Notes under the pieces: model-generated
What the model saw: the letters and a program-made list of their open reading frames with translations, nothing else
Database searches by the model: none
Told to the model about the DNA's origin: nothing
Part shown: positions 27,212 to 36,858 of the stretch, piece after piece
Layout of the letters: the number at the start of each line of letters is the position of its first letter
Position numbering within the stretch: the stretch's first letter is position 1
Assembly (NCBI RefSeq): GCF_000014445.1
Contig: NC_008531.1
Location: 1,519,001-1,583,000, forward strand
Direction: 5' to 3'
DNA: 64,000 nt
DNA from: Leuconostoc mesenteroides subsp. mesenteroides ATCC 8293
GTDB taxonomy: Bacteria; Bacillota; Bacilli; Lactobacillales; Lactobacillaceae
Translations under genes and position numbers: made by a program

Positions 27212-27802
27212 TTATCGGTTTGTTTTTAATAATTTAGACTTCTCTAGCAAGTTGACAATCCAGTAAACTAATAGACCGGCAAAAAATGCAATTGAAATCC
27301 AGCGAACAATAAACAACCCAACTAGCATACCAAAATCAAATTGTAGATATCCATCGTGGAACAATGACCAGATGAATGTCACGCATGTTCCAGTAAATGT
27401 TGACAAAATCAAACCCATTTTCCAGCTTTTATATCCTGTCAAAGTAAAACCAAGCTCTGATCCGATACCTTGAACAAATCCAGAAATTAGTGTTGCAACA
27501 CCCCAATAGCCGCCCAACAAGGCTTCTCCAGTGGCGCCAAGCAATTCACCTATTAATCCCGCACCAACACGTTTCAATAAATAACTAGCCAATGGGGCTG
27601 CCATCATCCATGGCCCAATAGTGATTGCAATGGTGTATTGGTGTAACCCAAGCGGAACTAAAACTGCATCAAGTGCTGTGTACACTGGATCCATAATAAA
27701 ATAAATCACACCAAAGGCAATACCAATCAACGCCATTAAAATGACTTCTCGCAAAGACCATTTCCCTTTTGATCCCGCTGTTACTGTTTCTACTTGTTCC
27801 AT
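27212..27802 (-). CDS. ykoE: ECF transporter substrate-binding component (YkoE-like, HMP/thiamine)
   Basis: A 196-residue integral membrane S component. I start at ATG 27802 (MEQVETV): GAGGAG lies about 8 nt upstream, whereas the long reading frame to 27889 would run through the leader terminator. Hydrophobic spans begin at about 18, 52, 85, 120 and 155. The TPP riboswitch directly upstream and YkoD/YkoC partners support a role in uptake of thiamine or its pyrimidine precursor. YkoF, present in Bacillus, is not found here. Confidence 0.82.
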   Translation of the reverse strand: MEQVETVTAGSKGKWSLREVILMALIGIAFGVIYFIMDPVYTALDAVLVPLGLHQYTIAITIGPWMMAAPLASYLLKRVGAGLIGELLGATGEALLGGYWGVATLISGFVQGIGSELGFTLTGYKSWKMGLILSTFTGTCVTFIWSLFHDGYLQFDFGMLVGLFIVRWISIAFFAGLLVYWIVNLLEKSKLLKTNR

Positions 27803-27872
27803 AAACATCTCTCCTCTTGTTTCGAGGTTGTATGTTTCGATAAAATACCTTTTATAGTATAAGTGTCTATAC

Positions 27873-27912
27873 AAAAAGCCACCAACCACAAAAGAATTTA
27901 GTGATTGATGGC
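27873..27912 (-). terminator. Expression-platform terminator of the ykoE TPP riboswitch
   Basis: On the minus strand GCCATCAATCAC, an 11-nt loop, and GTGGTTGGTGGC form a 12-bp stem (two G-T pairs) followed by TTTTT. It lies between the TPP aptamer and the ykoE ribosome-binding site. Confidence 0.85.
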
Positions 27913-27937
27913 ATCAAAAAGACATCTTAATCTAACT

Positions 27938-28010
27938 TATTCTTCCTTCGCAGGTATTAACCTGACAGGTTCAATGGGTATTATCTCAACCTTACGGTAC
28001 CCCAGATAAA
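27938..28010 (-). promoter_or_regulatory. TPP riboswitch aptamer controlling ykoEDC
   Basis: Read on the minus strand it has GGGGTACC, then TTGAGATAATACCC, GAACCTGTCAGG, and TACCTGCGAAGGAA, which are the conserved blocks of the TPP (THI) element. A terminator follows, so binding of thiamine pyrophosphate should switch the transporter off. Confidence 0.92.
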
Positions 28011-28028
28011 ATATTAACTTCGTGAATT

Positions 28029-28058
28029 AGTATAACCCATTCTAATTTTAAATGCAAA
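28029..28058 (-). promoter_or_regulatory. Candidate promoter of the ykoEDC transcript
   Basis: Minus strand TTTGCA (28053-28058) and TATACT (28029-28034) with an 18-nt spacer, just upstream of the TPP aptamer. Confidence 0.55.
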
Positions 28059-28095
28059 GAAATTTTCTAGCCCATTAGCTACACCATAAAACCAT

Positions 28096-28124
28096 TTGCA
28101 ATTTTAATTTTTCAATGCTATGCT
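28096..28124 (+). promoter_or_regulatory. Candidate promoter of the tenA transcript
   Basis: TTGCAA (28096-28101), 17-nt spacer, TATGCT (28119-28124), about 28 nt before the plus-strand TPP aptamer. Confidence 0.55.
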
Positions 28125-28151
28125 AATCTCATTAAAAAATATATATGCTGT

Positions 28152-28238
28152 CCACTAGGGGTGCCTTCTTGGCTGAGATGATATTACTTATCAATCCCTT
28201 CGAACCTGATCTAGTCAATACTAGCGTAGGAAAGTGGT
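28152..28238 (+). promoter_or_regulatory. TPP riboswitch aptamer controlling tenA
   Basis: Conserved blocks in order: AGGGGTGCC, GGCTGAGATGATATT, AATCCCTTCGAACCTGATC, and ACTAGCGTAGGAAAG. This is a second, independent TPP aptamer, facing away from the one that controls ykoEDC. Confidence 0.93.
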
Positions 28239-28255
28239 ATTCTTTTTACAAAAGA

Positions 28256-28293
28256 TACTCTTTTTTGCCTATAGTCAAGAGAGAGTTTTTTTT
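28256..28293 (+). terminator. Probable terminator of the tenA TPP riboswitch
   Basis: A short hairpin (ACTCT/AGAGT or CTCTT/AAGAG) followed by eight Ts lies between the aptamer and the tenA ribosome-binding site. The stem is only about 5 bp, so the call is weaker than for the opposite strand. Confidence 0.55.
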
Positions 28294-28323
28294 GTTGGAC
28301 ATGTAAACATTTTAGGAGAAATT

Positions 28324-29028
28324 ATGTTTTCAGAAGAATTGCGCACCCAAGCTGCACCAATTATGACAGCCATTCATGATCACGCATTTGTTCGTGGCAT
28401 CGCGGACGGTTACGTCCCCCGAGAAGCTTTGATTTTTTACGTTGAACAAGATTTCCAATATCTTAGTGAATTTATCAAAATTTATGCCAATGCCATTACA
28501 AAATTAACTGATCGTAATGAAATGAAATTTTTTGCTGATTCAATTGATTTCATTTTAAATAGCGAAATTCATCCCCATCATGTTTTTTGTGACGTTGCCG
28601 GCGTCGAATATGAAACATTGCAACACGCCACGCCAACACCTAAAGCATATCTATACGAATCACATATGTATCGTGCGGCTGACACCGGCTCCTTATTAAA
28701 TATTCTAGCTGCTTTTCAGGCGTGCCCTTGGACCTATAATGAAATTGCAAAAAAACAAGTTCAGGAGAAAGCGAACACAAATGATAACCCATTCAAAAGC
28801 TGGATTGATTTTTATGATAATACAGATGATGATCCGGAAGTTTCACTATCTGACAAAATCTTTGAATGGATAGATCGCTTGGCAGAAAATGCAACAACTC
28901 AACAACGCCAACAGGCCACACAGTTTTTTCTTAAAAGTTGTGAATTAGAATGGCAGTTCTGGGAACAAGCCTACCACCAAGAAGACTGGCGCTTCAAAGA
29001 TGTATTAAATCAGGCAAACTCTTTGTAA
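28324..29028 (+). CDS. tenA: Thiaminase II / aminopyrimidine aminohydrolase TenA
   Basis: TenA hydrolyses aminopyrimidine from degraded thiamine to regenerate HMP. I use ATG 28324 with TTAGGAG upstream (234 residues); a longer frame from 28234 would start inside the riboswitch. The catalytic cysteine is in FQACPWTY near 133, with YESHMYR near 110 and the glutamate in CELEWQFWEQAY near 208. Together with the ECF transporter it forms a thiamine-salvage module, both halves regulated by TPP. Confidence 0.93.
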   Translation: MFSEELRTQAAPIMTAIHDHAFVRGIADGYVPREALIFYVEQDFQYLSEFIKIYANAITKLTDRNEMKFFADSIDFILNSEIHPHHVFCDVAGVEYETLQHATPTPKAYLYESHMYRAADTGSLLNILAAFQACPWTYNEIAKKQVQEKANTNDNPFKSWIDFYDNTDDDPEVSLSDKIFEWIDRLAENATTQQRQQATQFFLKSCELEWQFWEQAYHQEDWRFKDVLNQANSL

Positions 29029-29062
29029 GGCTATTGATGTAAAGAAGTGAAATTTAATAACA

Positions 29063-29104
29063 CAAAAATGTTGCGTCGTTATTCAATGACGTAACATTTT
29101 TGTG
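29063..29104. terminator. Bidirectional terminator between tenA and hisC
   Basis: Inverted repeat AAAAATGTTGCGTC / GACGTAACATTTTT with a short loop between convergent genes; it ends both tenA and the histidine operon. Confidence 0.85.
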
Positions 29105-29115
29105 TATCCGTGAAT

Positions 29116-30189
29116 TTATTTGTTTGTAGCTTTCAAAAAAGCCAATTTTAATTCAGCATTGTCTTCTGGTGTACCTAACGCAATACGAATCCACTCAGGA
29201 TTAAGTCGATCGTTGACTTGGAAACCTTGTTCTAATAATTTTTGACCAACTTTTTTCGTTTCGCCAACCTTTATCCAAATAAAATTAGCCTGTGATTCAT
29301 AAAACTTAAACTTATTTTTAGTCAAAAAATCTTGGAACTTTTGGCGCTCTACTTGAAAACGTTGGACATTTTTCTGCAAGTACTCTTGATCTAATACAGC
29401 AGCCGTGCCACCAGCAATCTGATAGGTTGATAAATTATACGGTAAACGAACTGCTTGCATCGCACTATAAAGGGGATCTTGCATAATGCCATATCCAACA
29501 CGTAAATTAGCTAGACCGTATGCCTTTGATAAGGTACGTAGCACAACCAAGTTTGTGTACTCAGCTACCAAAGGTGCCACGGTAGCATCAGGTTCATCTA
29601 CAAAATCATAGTAGGCTTCGTCCACTACTAACGTAATATTTGCTGGCAGCTTGTCCAAAAAGCGCTTAATGGAGCTGGTTGTTTCGAATACCCCTGTTGG
29701 ATTGTTGGGGTTAGCTATCCATACCATAGCAGTTTTATCATCAATAGCATCTAAAATCGCATCAAAATCAACATTCCCGTTATCAACATTAACGGGTATT
29801 TTTTTTGTTGTAGACTGTTCGATTTGTGCATGCATCGCATATTCACCAAATGTCGGATTGGGAATAATAATATTTGATCCTGGTTCCAACACAACACGAG
29901 TCAACAGCTCAATCAATTCATCTGCGCCAGCACCAAACACCAAATGTTGTGGGTCAACATGATTTAACTTAGCTACCGCTTCACGTAGTTCTGTCGCTTG
30001 TCCATCTGGATAATAACCTAAAATATCATCGGAAACAGCACGTACAGCTTGAGCAACTTTGGGTGATGGACCATACACAGATTCATTGGCTGATAAGCGG
30101 GCTAAATGTTGCAATCCATACTTTGCTTTTACAGTTTCTACCGGTAATTCTGCTTGATAAGCTGCTAAAGCTTTAACTGTCTTTTTCAT
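29116..30189 (-). CDS. hisC: Histidinol-phosphate aminotransferase
   Basis: A PLP enzyme that converts imidazole-acetol phosphate to histidinol phosphate. I start at ATG 30189 (MKKTVKAL), with GAGGAG 9 nt upstream; 357 residues. It has LSANESVYGPSP near 41, NPNNPTG near 162, the DEAYYDF block and the PLP lysine in TLSKAYGLANLRVGYG near 220. It is the last gene of the his operon and overlaps hisE by 17 nt. Confidence 0.94.
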   Translation of the reverse strand: MKKTVKALAAYQAELPVETVKAKYGLQHLARLSANESVYGPSPKVAQAVRAVSDDILGYYPDGQATELREAVAKLNHVDPQHLVFGAGADELIELLTRVVLEPGSNIIIPNPTFGEYAMHAQIEQSTTKKIPVNVDNGNVDFDAILDAIDDKTAMVWIANPNNPTGVFETTSSIKRFLDKLPANITLVVDEAYYDFVDEPDATVAPLVAEYTNLVVLRTLSKAYGLANLRVGYGIMQDPLYSAMQAVRLPYNLSTYQIAGGTAAVLDQEYLQKNVQRFQVERQKFQDFLTKNKFKFYESQANFIWIKVGETKKVGQKLLEQGFQVNDRLNPEWIRIALGTPEDNAELKLAFLKATNK

Positions 30190-30517
30190 TTTTCTTATCT
30201 CCTCGCCAATCAGCGCGTTCATGCAATAATGATTTTTTTCCTAAGCGTGAACCTAATTCATCTTTAATATCATCTAAACTGACACCCTTTTCAACTAATA
30301 AGACCATTAAATGAAACAATAAATCTGAAGTTTCATAAATTAGCTCTTCATTATTATTTTTGGCGCCGAGAATTACTTCCGTGCTTTCTTCTCCCACTTT
30401 TTTTAGAATTTTATCTAATCCTTTTTGATATAGATAATCAGTATAGGATCCTGTTTGGGGATTTTGTTTGCGCTCAAGTGCTTGTTCATAAAGTTCTTCA
30501 ATTGTTTGTTGTGGCAT
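30173..30517 (-). CDS. hisE: Phosphoribosyl-ATP pyrophosphatase
   Basis: The product removes pyrophosphate from phosphoribosyl-ATP in step 2 of histidine synthesis. About 114 residues, a stand-alone HisE (not fused to HisI). The MazG-like helical core has KKVGEESTEVILGAKN near 40-55 and YETSDLLFHLMVLL near 60-75 with the Mg-binding Glu/Asp residues. Two adjacent ATGs exist; I choose the second, 5 nt from AAGGAG. The acidic/basic tail extends into hisC. Confidence 0.92.
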   Translation of the reverse strand: MPQQTIEELYEQALERKQNPQTGSYTDYLYQKGLDKILKKVGEESTEVILGAKNNNEELIYETSDLLFHLMVLLVEKGVSLDDIKDELGSRLGKKSLLHERADWRGDKKNEKDS

Positions 30518-30540
30518 CATTTCTCCTTTTAGTGTGGTAT

Positions 30541-30939
30541 TTACTCTTTTGGAAAATAACCATCAGTCCATTTATTTGCAATGGTTGCTTGATTAGCATC
30601 TGCTAAACCTTCACCTTTTATCGTGTTAAAAAAACATGAGTAAGCATTAGTATGACAGGCTGGCCCTGCAGGATTCACATGAATTAGCAGAGTATCTAAA
30701 TCACAATCTAATGTCATGCTAACGACCTGTTGTATGTTACCCGAAGTCTCCCCTTTATGCCACAATTCTTGTCGCTCACGAGACCAAAACCAAGTTTGCC
30801 CAGTACTTTTGGTTAATGAATAACTTTCTTTGTTCATATAGCCTAGCATCAAAAATGCCTTTGTTTCCGCGTCGACAATGACAGCAGGGATCAAACCATT
30901 TTGACTTTGCTTGTTGAAATCCGGTTCAGTTCCAATCAT
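30541..30939 (-). CDS. hisI: Phosphoribosyl-AMP cyclohydrolase
   Basis: The product opens the adenine ring of phosphoribosyl-AMP (step 3). 132 residues. Zinc and magnesium ligands are seen in [10 protein letters not shown] (about 88-97) and [13 protein letters not shown] (about 103-115), with [16 protein letters not shown] preceding. It overlaps hisF by 4 nt and is separate from hisE, whereas many bacteria fuse the two. Confidence 0.95.
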   Translation of the reverse strand: MIGTEPDFNKQSQNGLIPAVIVDAETKAFLMLGYMNKESYSLTKSTGQTWFWSRERQELWHKGETSGNIQQVVSMTLDCDLDTLLIHVNPAGPACHTNAYSCFFNTIKGEGLADANQATIANKWTDGYFPKE

Positions 30940-31700
30940 ATGCGTATCTCCACACCATCATCTTTCAGTGTTCGTTTCAAATTTGGTATTTTAATTTCAC
31001 CAAAATGAAATACTGAAGCAGCTAGTGCTGCGTCAATTTTAGTTTTCTCAAATAAATTAACGAAATCTTGTGTTGAACCAGCACCACCCGAGGCTACTAC
31101 TGGTACATTCACAGCATCTGCTAGTTGATCATAGAGTTGAATATCGTACCCTTTTTTTGTTCCATCGGCATCCATACTTGTTACTAGCAATTCGCCAGCC
31201 CCACGAGCGACTAATTCAAAGGCCCATTCAATAGCATCAAGACTTGTAGGCTTAGATCCGCCAGAAACGTAGACCCGATAAATACCAGCCGACTCATCCC
31301 ATTTAGCATCAATTGCGCCGACGATAGCTTGCGAGCCAAATATTTTAGCCCCGTCCGTAATTAGCGCTGGGTTCTTTACTGCTTCAGAGTTAACAAATAT
31401 TTTATCAGCTCCCGCTTTAATTAAACGACCCATGTCTTCTGTCGTTCGAATACCGCCGCCAACGGTCAAGGGGATGAATACTTCCCTGGAAACAGCATCA
31501 ACGACTGACATGATGGTATCCCGCTCTTCCAAAGTTGCTGTAATGTCTAAAAACACTAGCTCATCAGCGCCAGCAGCCTGATAGGCTTTCGCTGATTCAA
31601 CGGGATCACCTACTTCACGTAAATTGACAAAATTAACCCCTTTAACTACTCTACCATTCTTAATGTCTAATGCTGGAACAATTCGTTTGGCTAAAGTCAT
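30936..31700 (-). CDS. hisF: Imidazole glycerol phosphate synthase, cyclase subunit
   Basis: The product uses ammonia from HisH to form the imidazole ring. 254-residue TIM barrel. Catalytic Asp in [14 protein letters not shown] (D12 type) and [10 protein letters not shown] near 177, with phosphate-binding VGGGIRT and VASGGAG. Overlaps hisA by 4 nt. Confidence 0.97.
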   Translation of the reverse strand: MTLAKRIVPALDIKNGRVVKGVNFVNLREVGDPVESAKAYQAAGADELVFLDITATLEERDTIMSVVDAVSREVFIPLTVGGGIRTTEDMGRLIKAGADKIFVNSEAVKNPALITDGAKIFGSQAIVGAIDAKWDESAGIYRVYVSGGSKPTSLDAIEWAFELVARGAGELLVTSMDADGTKKGYDIQLYDQLADAVNVPVVASGGAGSTQDFVNLFEKTKIDAALAASVFHFGEIKIPNLKRTLKDDGVEIRI

Positions 31701-32413
31701 CCATCCACCTCCTTTAATTGAGCTAGTGTCACATCTCCATCATAAAGTGCTCGGCCAACAATAATATCGTGAATACCGCTTGCTTGTAAATCTGTAACGT
31801 TTTTAATATTGGCAATACCCCCACTAGCTATAATATTGCTTTTAGGAAATTTATTTTGTAAACGTGATAATAGCTCAATGTTAGGACCTGATAGGGTCCC
31901 ATCTCTGGCGATATCGGTGACAACAAAATTCGAAACACCTACTGATAACATAGCTTCAACAATATCATCAAAACTCGTATCAGAATTTTCAAGCCAACCT
32001 TGTGTGGCAACTTTTTCATCACGGCCGTCAACACCAACAACAATTTTATCGGAGCCATACTTTGCAACCGCTGTTCGCACAAGTTCCGGATGAGTCAAAG
32101 CTGCTGATCCAATAATCACACGATTAATGCCTATATTTAAGTATTGGTTAACCTGTTCAAGAGTCCGGATACCGCCACCAAGTTCAATAAACAAGTTTGT
32201 TTGTTCTCGCAAAGATTGAATAACATTTAGATTAACTGGTTTTCCTTCCTTTGCACCATCTAAATCAACCAGGTGTAAATGCTTTAAACCTGCGCTTTCA
32301 ATTTGTTTTGCCTGTTTCAATGGATCTGGGTTAATTGTGGTTTCTTTTTCATAATCCCCTTGATAAAGGCGAACTGATTGACCATTTAATAAATCAATTG
32401 CTGGAAAAATCAT
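31697..32413 (-). CDS. hisA: Phosphoribosylformimino-5-aminoimidazole carboxamide ribotide isomerase
   Basis: A 238-residue TIM-barrel isomerase homologous to HisF. The catalytic aspartates are in [14 protein letters not shown] (D7) and [14 protein letters not shown] near 165, with LGGGIRT near 78 and IASGGIAN near 196. Overlaps hisH by 4 nt, consistent with a translationally coupled operon. Confidence 0.96.
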   Translation of the reverse strand: MIFPAIDLLNGQSVRLYQGDYEKETTINPDPLKQAKQIESAGLKHLHLVDLDGAKEGKPVNLNVIQSLREQTNLFIELGGGIRTLEQVNQYLNIGINRVIIGSAALTHPELVRTAVAKYGSDKIVVGVDGRDEKVATQGWLENSDTSFDDIVEAMLSVGVSNFVVTDIARDGTLSGPNIELLSRLQNKFPKSNIIASGGIANIKNVTDLQASGIHDIIVGRALYDGDVTLAQLKEVDG

Positions 32414-33027
32414 ACGTTTTCTACCATTTCCTTAAAGTTTTGCCAAATCTCTAATCCATCTTGTCCAGATTTTTCTGGATGAAATTGGGCACCAATCACA
32501 TTTTTGTTAACCACAACACTTGGTACATCAACTTTTCCATAATTAACAGTTGCCGCAATATATTTTGAATCCGTTACCGCATAATAGCTATGTACAAAGT
32601 AAGTATATTTATCATTCATTGTTCGAGTGATTTGGTTGATTTGGCTCACTTTGTTCTGATTCCAGCCCATTTGCGGTACTTTATAATTCTCTTGTTTAGG
32701 TAATTCAACCACTTGCCCGGGAATTAGCCCAAGACCTCTCGTTTCACCAAATTCAGTTGATGAGTCAAAAAGTAACTGCATCCCTAAGCAAACACCCAAC
32801 AATGGTTTACCGCTATTTGAAAACTGTTTTATTGGTTCAACCAAATTACGTTCTCGAAGTTTATCCATTGCTGAGGCAAAAGCGCCAACTCCTGGCACTA
32901 CCAGACCATCAGCGGCAGCAATCTCGGCAGGATCTTGAGAAACTTTGGCATTTAATCCTGTATATTCAATTGCTTTCATGACATTTCTAATATTACCCGC
33001 GCCATAGTCTACGATAATAATCGCCAT
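32410..33027 (-). CDS. hisH: Imidazole glycerol phosphate synthase, glutaminase subunit
   Basis: A class I glutamine amidotransferase that supplies ammonia to HisF. 205 residues. It has VDYGAGN at the N-terminus, the nucleophile cysteine in LLGVCLGMQLLF near 80, and the catalytic His/Glu in IGAQFHPEKSGQDG near 183. About 50 nt separate it from hisB. Confidence 0.97.
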   Translation of the reverse strand: MAIIIVDYGAGNIRNVMKAIEYTGLNAKVSQDPAEIAAADGLVVPGVGAFASAMDKLRERNLVEPIKQFSNSGKPLLGVCLGMQLLFDSSTEFGETRGLGLIPGQVVELPKQENYKVPQMGWNQNKVSQINQITRTMNDKYTYFVHSYYAVTDSKYIAATVNYGKVDVPSVVVNKNVIGAQFHPEKSGQDGLEIWQNFKEMVENV

Positions 33028-33078
33028 ATATTTCTCCTTTGTATTATACGATTTAACTTCACAAAATCATCTAATATT

Positions 33079-33666
33079 TTAAATTCGCCCCTTGGTGGAA
33101 TTAACCCCTTTAATTTCCGGATTGATAGTAATTGCTTGGCGCATTGCACGACCAACAGCTTTGAACATACTTTCAATTTTATGATGTGTATTTCGACCAT
33201 ATAGGACTTCAATATGAACATTGGCTCTTGCTTGATCAGCAAAGCCTTGCCAAAAATCTTCGACAACCTCTGTCTCAAAAGTGCCCAATGTTGGTGCAGT
33301 AAGTTCGGCATGCAAAACTAGGTAGGAACGCCCCGATAAATCAATCACTGCGCGGGTTAGTGTTTCGTCCATAGGGACAAATTGGGCACCGTAACGTTCA
33401 ATTCCAACTTTATCACCCAAAGCTTGGGTAAATGCTTCTCCTAGCACAATACCAATATCTTCAGTCGTATGATGACTATCAACTTGTAAGTCACCCTTCA
33501 CATCAACTTGTAAACCAAAGCGGCCATGTTTAGCAAACAAAGTTAACATATGATCGATGTAACCAATGCCGGTGTCAACTTTAATCGGTGTTTGTTCGTC
33601 AAGATCTAAAGTCAATTCAATTTGTGTTTCAAAAGTATCTCTCTTTATTGTTGCAGTTCTGGACAT
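33079..33666 (-). CDS. hisB: Imidazoleglycerol-phosphate dehydratase
   Basis: A manganese enzyme that dehydrates imidazole glycerol phosphate. I start at ATG 33666 ([11 protein letters not shown]), giving 195 residues, the normal single-domain length; the upstream TTG adds seven residues inside hisD. Metal-binding repeats are [11 protein letters not shown] near 66 and [13 protein letters not shown] near 162. No phosphatase domain is fused, so histidinol phosphatase must come from another gene (hisK, below). Confidence 0.95.
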   Translation of the reverse strand: MSRTATIKRDTFETQIELTLDLDEQTPIKVDTGIGYIDHMLTLFAKHGRFGLQVDVKGDLQVDSHHTTEDIGIVLGEAFTQALGDKVGIERYGAQFVPMDETLTRAVIDLSGRSYLVLHAELTAPTLGTFETEVVEDFWQGFADQARANVHIEVLYGRNTHHKIESMFKAVGRAMRQAITINPEIKGVNSTKGRI

Positions 33667-33667
33667 A

Positions 33668-34945
33668 TTATTTTTCTCGACTTTCAATTGCTCGGGCGTG
33701 CGCTTCTAATCCTTCTTCACGTGCTAATACTGTGACGTCAGCCGAATCAGCCAATAATGCTTCAGCAGAATATTGTAAATACTGAATGCGCTTTTGGAAA
33801 TCCCAAACACCTAGCGGTGAACTAAATCGTGCTGTACCACCTGTTGGCAAAATGTGGTTTGGACCGGCTAAATAATCACCAAGTGGTTCAGAAGCATACT
33901 TCCCTAAGAACACTGACCCAGCATTTTTAATTTTAGAAATATAATCATACGCATTTTCTAATTGTATTTCCAAGTGTTCAGGTGCTACAGCGTTCATCAG
34001 ATCAATCATTAAATCAATCGTATCAACCAAATATATGAAACCATTGTTTTCAATTGCTTGACGCGCAATAGCTTCACGAGGCAAGACTTTAAGTTGGTCT
34101 TCGACCTCCTTTGAAACTGCTGTTGCTAATTTTTCAGAATTAGTGATCAAAATTGCACGTGCATTAACGTCGTGTTCTGCTTGTGAGAGTAAGTCTGCTG
34201 CTACATCCTTCGCACTTGCTGAATCATCAGCTAAAATCCCGATTTCTGATGGTCCTGCAATCATATCAATATCTACTTGACCATATACGTCACGCTTAGC
34301 CGTCGCTACATAGGCATTACCCGGTCCAGTAATTTTATCTACCTGTGGAATAGATTCAGTTCCATATGCTAAAGCGGCAATTGCTTGAGCCCCTCCAACT
34401 TGATAAATGCGATCCACCCCTGCTATTTTAGCAGCAGCTAAGACAGCTTGGTTTAAACCATTTTTTTGCGGTGGTGTAACCATAATAATATTTTCAACAC
34501 CAGCAATTTTAGCAGGAATAGCATTCATCAAAACAGACGAAGGATAAGCTGCAGTACCTCCGGGTACGTAAATGCCAACAGCTGATAGTGGTGTCACCTT
34601 TGTTCCACGAATCACACCATTACTGGGATTATCTTCAAAGGATTCACCAATCTCTAATTTGTGAAAGCTTCGAATGTTATCTGCAGCTTTTTCTAGTGCT
34701 TTAATGACGGCTGGATTAACCTGATTAAAGGCTTCTTCAATCTGACTATCGGTCACCTTTAAGTTATCTAAAGTGACACCATCAAATTTTTCTCCATATT
34801 CTTTCAAAGCTTCATCGCCGTTTGCGCGAACATTTTTAATAATATCAGTTACACGAGCCTCTACTTGCGGATCAACCGTCTTCTCTGTTTGCTGACGAAT
34901 ACGAGCTTTAATTGCTTCCAGTGATTCATTTTTAATAATATTCAT
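33668..34945 (-). CDS. hisD: Histidinol dehydrogenase
   Basis: The product oxidises histidinol to histidine in two steps with NAD. 425 residues. [17 protein letters not shown] near 125-140, [14 protein letters not shown] near 210, SEIGILADD near 233, [14 protein letters not shown] and EHLEIQ (about 325) carry the zinc and catalytic residues. It overlaps the hisZ-hisG fusion by 4 nt. Confidence 0.96.
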   Translation of the reverse strand: MNIIKNESLEAIKARIRQQTEKTVDPQVEARVTDIIKNVRANGDEALKEYGEKFDGVTLDNLKVTDSQIEEAFNQVNPAVIKALEKAADNIRSFHKLEIGESFEDNPSNGVIRGTKVTPLSAVGIYVPGGTAAYPSSVLMNAIPAKIAGVENIIMVTPPQKNGLNQAVLAAAKIAGVDRIYQVGGAQAIAALAYGTESIPQVDKITGPGNAYVATAKRDVYGQVDIDMIAGPSEIGILADDSASAKDVAADLLSQAEHDVNARAILITNSEKLATAVSKEVEDQLKVLPREAIARQAIENNGFIYLVDTIDLMIDLMNAVAPEHLEIQLENAYDYISKIKNAGSVFLGKYASEPLGDYLAGPNHILPTGGTARFSSPLGVWDFQKRIQYLQYSAEALLADSADVTVLAREEGLEAHARAIESREK

Positions 34946-36549
34946 TGTTCTTCTTCTTTCAAAATATTAACAAGGTTATTGATTACTTTCGTAAGCTCTA
35001 ATTGAAAACGCAGTAAGGCGCCAGCACGAACGAGCATGTGGGTAGCTACTGGGCCAACCGCATCATAAACCTGCAGATGATTTTCGCGCAGTGTGTTTCC
35101 TGTTTGTGTGATATCAATGATAGCATCCGATAGACCAGTGAGTGGTCCAAGTTCAACAGAACCTTCTAACTTAATTAATTCGACATCTTCCCCACGATTA
35201 CTAAAGTACTCGGTCGCAATTTTGGGATATTTCGTGGCAATTCGCTTTCGCGTTGGCGTATCAAGATTAAAACCTTCTGGCGCAGCGACAACGAATTCTG
35301 CTTTGCCTGTCTGCAAATTAAGCACATCGTAATGATTTTGTACCTGCTCAGCTATCGTGTCAGAGCCAACAATACCGACATCACCAATGCCACGATCAAG
35401 ATATTTAACGACATCACTCGGTTTTACCAAAATAAAGCGATATTTTCCGTCAGTACTATCAAATATTAATTTACGTGCTGGATTTTCTAATAACGAAGTA
35501 TCAATACCAGCCGCTTTCAATAATGGTCGTGCATCTTTTTCAACACGTCCCTTGCCAAGTACCATCACAATAGGTTCTTGTGGTTTCATTTCCTCAGGCT
35601 TACGTCGCCAGTCAGCTAAAATTGTTTCAATATTTAATCCCATACCAACCGCCGGTAATGATTTATTCTGGAAGTTTTCTAACAAACGATCATAACGACC
35701 GCCGCTAAATAAATATCGACCTAAACTTGGAACAAAACCACGTATAATTGTGCCCGTATAATATGGTTGCGGTGAAGCCGCTGCCAAATCAACCGTAACT
35801 GCAACTGCTGGATAATGTTTGTGCGTATATTCTGCTAATTTCAACCAATCATTGATAATATCATTAACTGCCGGTATTTCTTGCAGTTGCCACATCACTG
35901 TTTCGCCATCTTCACCAAATGCTAAAGGCCAACCAGCCAACCCTTCCGGGAAATCAGGAATAGTGGCCCGAAGTTCCTCAAAGACCGATACATTTTTTTG
36001 CTCAATAGCTTGCTTCATACGTTGTCGCAAGTCTTGATCTAATTGCAAATTTTCTAAAACCACATCAATAAAACGGGCATCACTCAAAACCACTTGTACA
36101 TCCACAATCCCAAACTCTTGCGCAAATTTAAGCATCGTGTCTAGTGCTTGAATTTCCGCTTCAAAACTTTGATCACCAATCAGTTCAATGCCGGCCTGCG
36201 TTTCTTGATTGTAATCACCCGACAAGCTGTCGGTTCGCCTAAAGACATCCCCTATATAATAAAGTCTAGACATACTATTTTGTTGTCGATTGGCTGATAA
36301 AAAACGCGCAATGGGCAAGGTCAGATCTGGACGTAAAACTAAATTTTCTCCAACCTGATCAAACAAACGAAAAACATTCTTGTTTTGATATTTATCAAAT
36401 GTACTCTCGCGCTCGATTAATGGTGTATTAATCGGTGTAAAATCAGTATCATTTAAGATTGTAGTTATCATCTGTGAAATTTTCTGTTTTTGTTGTAATT
36501 TTTCACCAAATTCGTCTCGCGAACCGGCCGCTAATACTTTATCGTTCAT
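34942..36549 (-). CDS. hisG: HisZ-HisG fusion: ATP phosphoribosyltransferase regulatory and catalytic domains
   Basis: The first step of histidine synthesis. Residues about 1-320 are HisZ, a histidyl-tRNA-synthetase paralogue (class II motifs FDQVGENLVLRPDLTLPIAR and FSGGRYDRLL). Residues about 330-535 are the short HisG catalytic domain with IVMVLGKGRVEKDARPLL and the PRPP loop AIIDITQTGNTLRE; no C-terminal ACT-like domain is present. In other bacteria these are usually separate, interacting genes, so the order regulatory-then-catalytic in one chain is unusual. I use ATG 36549, 6 nt from GGAG; an ATG two codons earlier abuts the ribosome-binding site. Confidence 0.92.
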   Translation of the reverse strand: MNDKVLAAGSRDEFGEKLQQKQKISQMITTILNDTDFTPINTPLIERESTFDKYQNKNVFRLFDQVGENLVLRPDLTLPIARFLSANRQQNSMSRLYYIGDVFRRTDSLSGDYNQETQAGIELIGDQSFEAEIQALDTMLKFAQEFGIVDVQVVLSDARFIDVVLENLQLDQDLRQRMKQAIEQKNVSVFEELRATIPDFPEGLAGWPLAFGEDGETVMWQLQEIPAVNDIINDWLKLAEYTHKHYPAVAVTVDLAAASPQPYYTGTIIRGFVPSLGRYLFSGGRYDRLLENFQNKSLPAVGMGLNIETILADWRRKPEEMKPQEPIVMVLGKGRVEKDARPLLKAAGIDTSLLENPARKLIFDSTDGKYRFILVKPSDVVKYLDRGIGDVGIVGSDTIAEQVQNHYDVLNLQTGKAEFVVAAPEGFNLDTPTRKRIATKYPKIATEYFSNRGEDVELIKLEGSVELGPLTGLSDAIIDITQTGNTLRENHLQVYDAVGPVATHMLVRAGALLRFQLELTKVINNLVNILKEEEQ

Positions 36550-36577
36550 GTTCATCTCCTAGATGCCATATAATAAA

Positions 36578-36845
36578 AAGACGCCCTCACAAACTAATAT
36601 TTTAGTTTGCAAGGACGTCTTCACGTGTTCCCACCTTGATTTCAATTTTACTTACGTAAAAAAGCTCAATAACCTACTAACGCAGGCTTATTCGGTATCG
36701 GGAATTTCCGGAATGGCTTTTTAACCATTCAGCTCGTTGGTGTGTTTTCATTAATTATGCTGGCGCTCATCTCAATGCGTTAGCTTGAGCACTTCCTGTA
36801 CAACACGGTAATTAACTACTTTTTCAACTTCAGCTAAATTTATTA
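36578..36845 (-). promoter_or_regulatory. tRNA-His T-box leader with terminator, upstream of the his operon
   Basis: On the minus strand the leader has a structured stem I region, a candidate specifier CAC (around 36740-36744, after GAAAA), the T-box core AAGGTGGGAACACGTG (36623-36638) and an intrinsic terminator (36578-36621) with an 18-19 bp imperfect stem and T run. The base after TGG is G, which would pair with the C73 discriminator of bacterial tRNA-His. Uncharged tRNA-His should favour antitermination. The specifier choice among CAC, AAC and ACA is an inference. Confidence 0.88.
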
Positions 36846-36858
36846 TTAAGTTATTTTC

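Noticed and set aside
27803..27889. Longer ykoE N-terminus
   Set aside because: It runs through the riboswitch terminator; the internal ATG has a strong GAGGAG.
28234..28323. Longer tenA N-terminus
   Set aside because: It begins inside the TPP riboswitch leader, and the ATG at 28324 has the proper ribosome-binding site.
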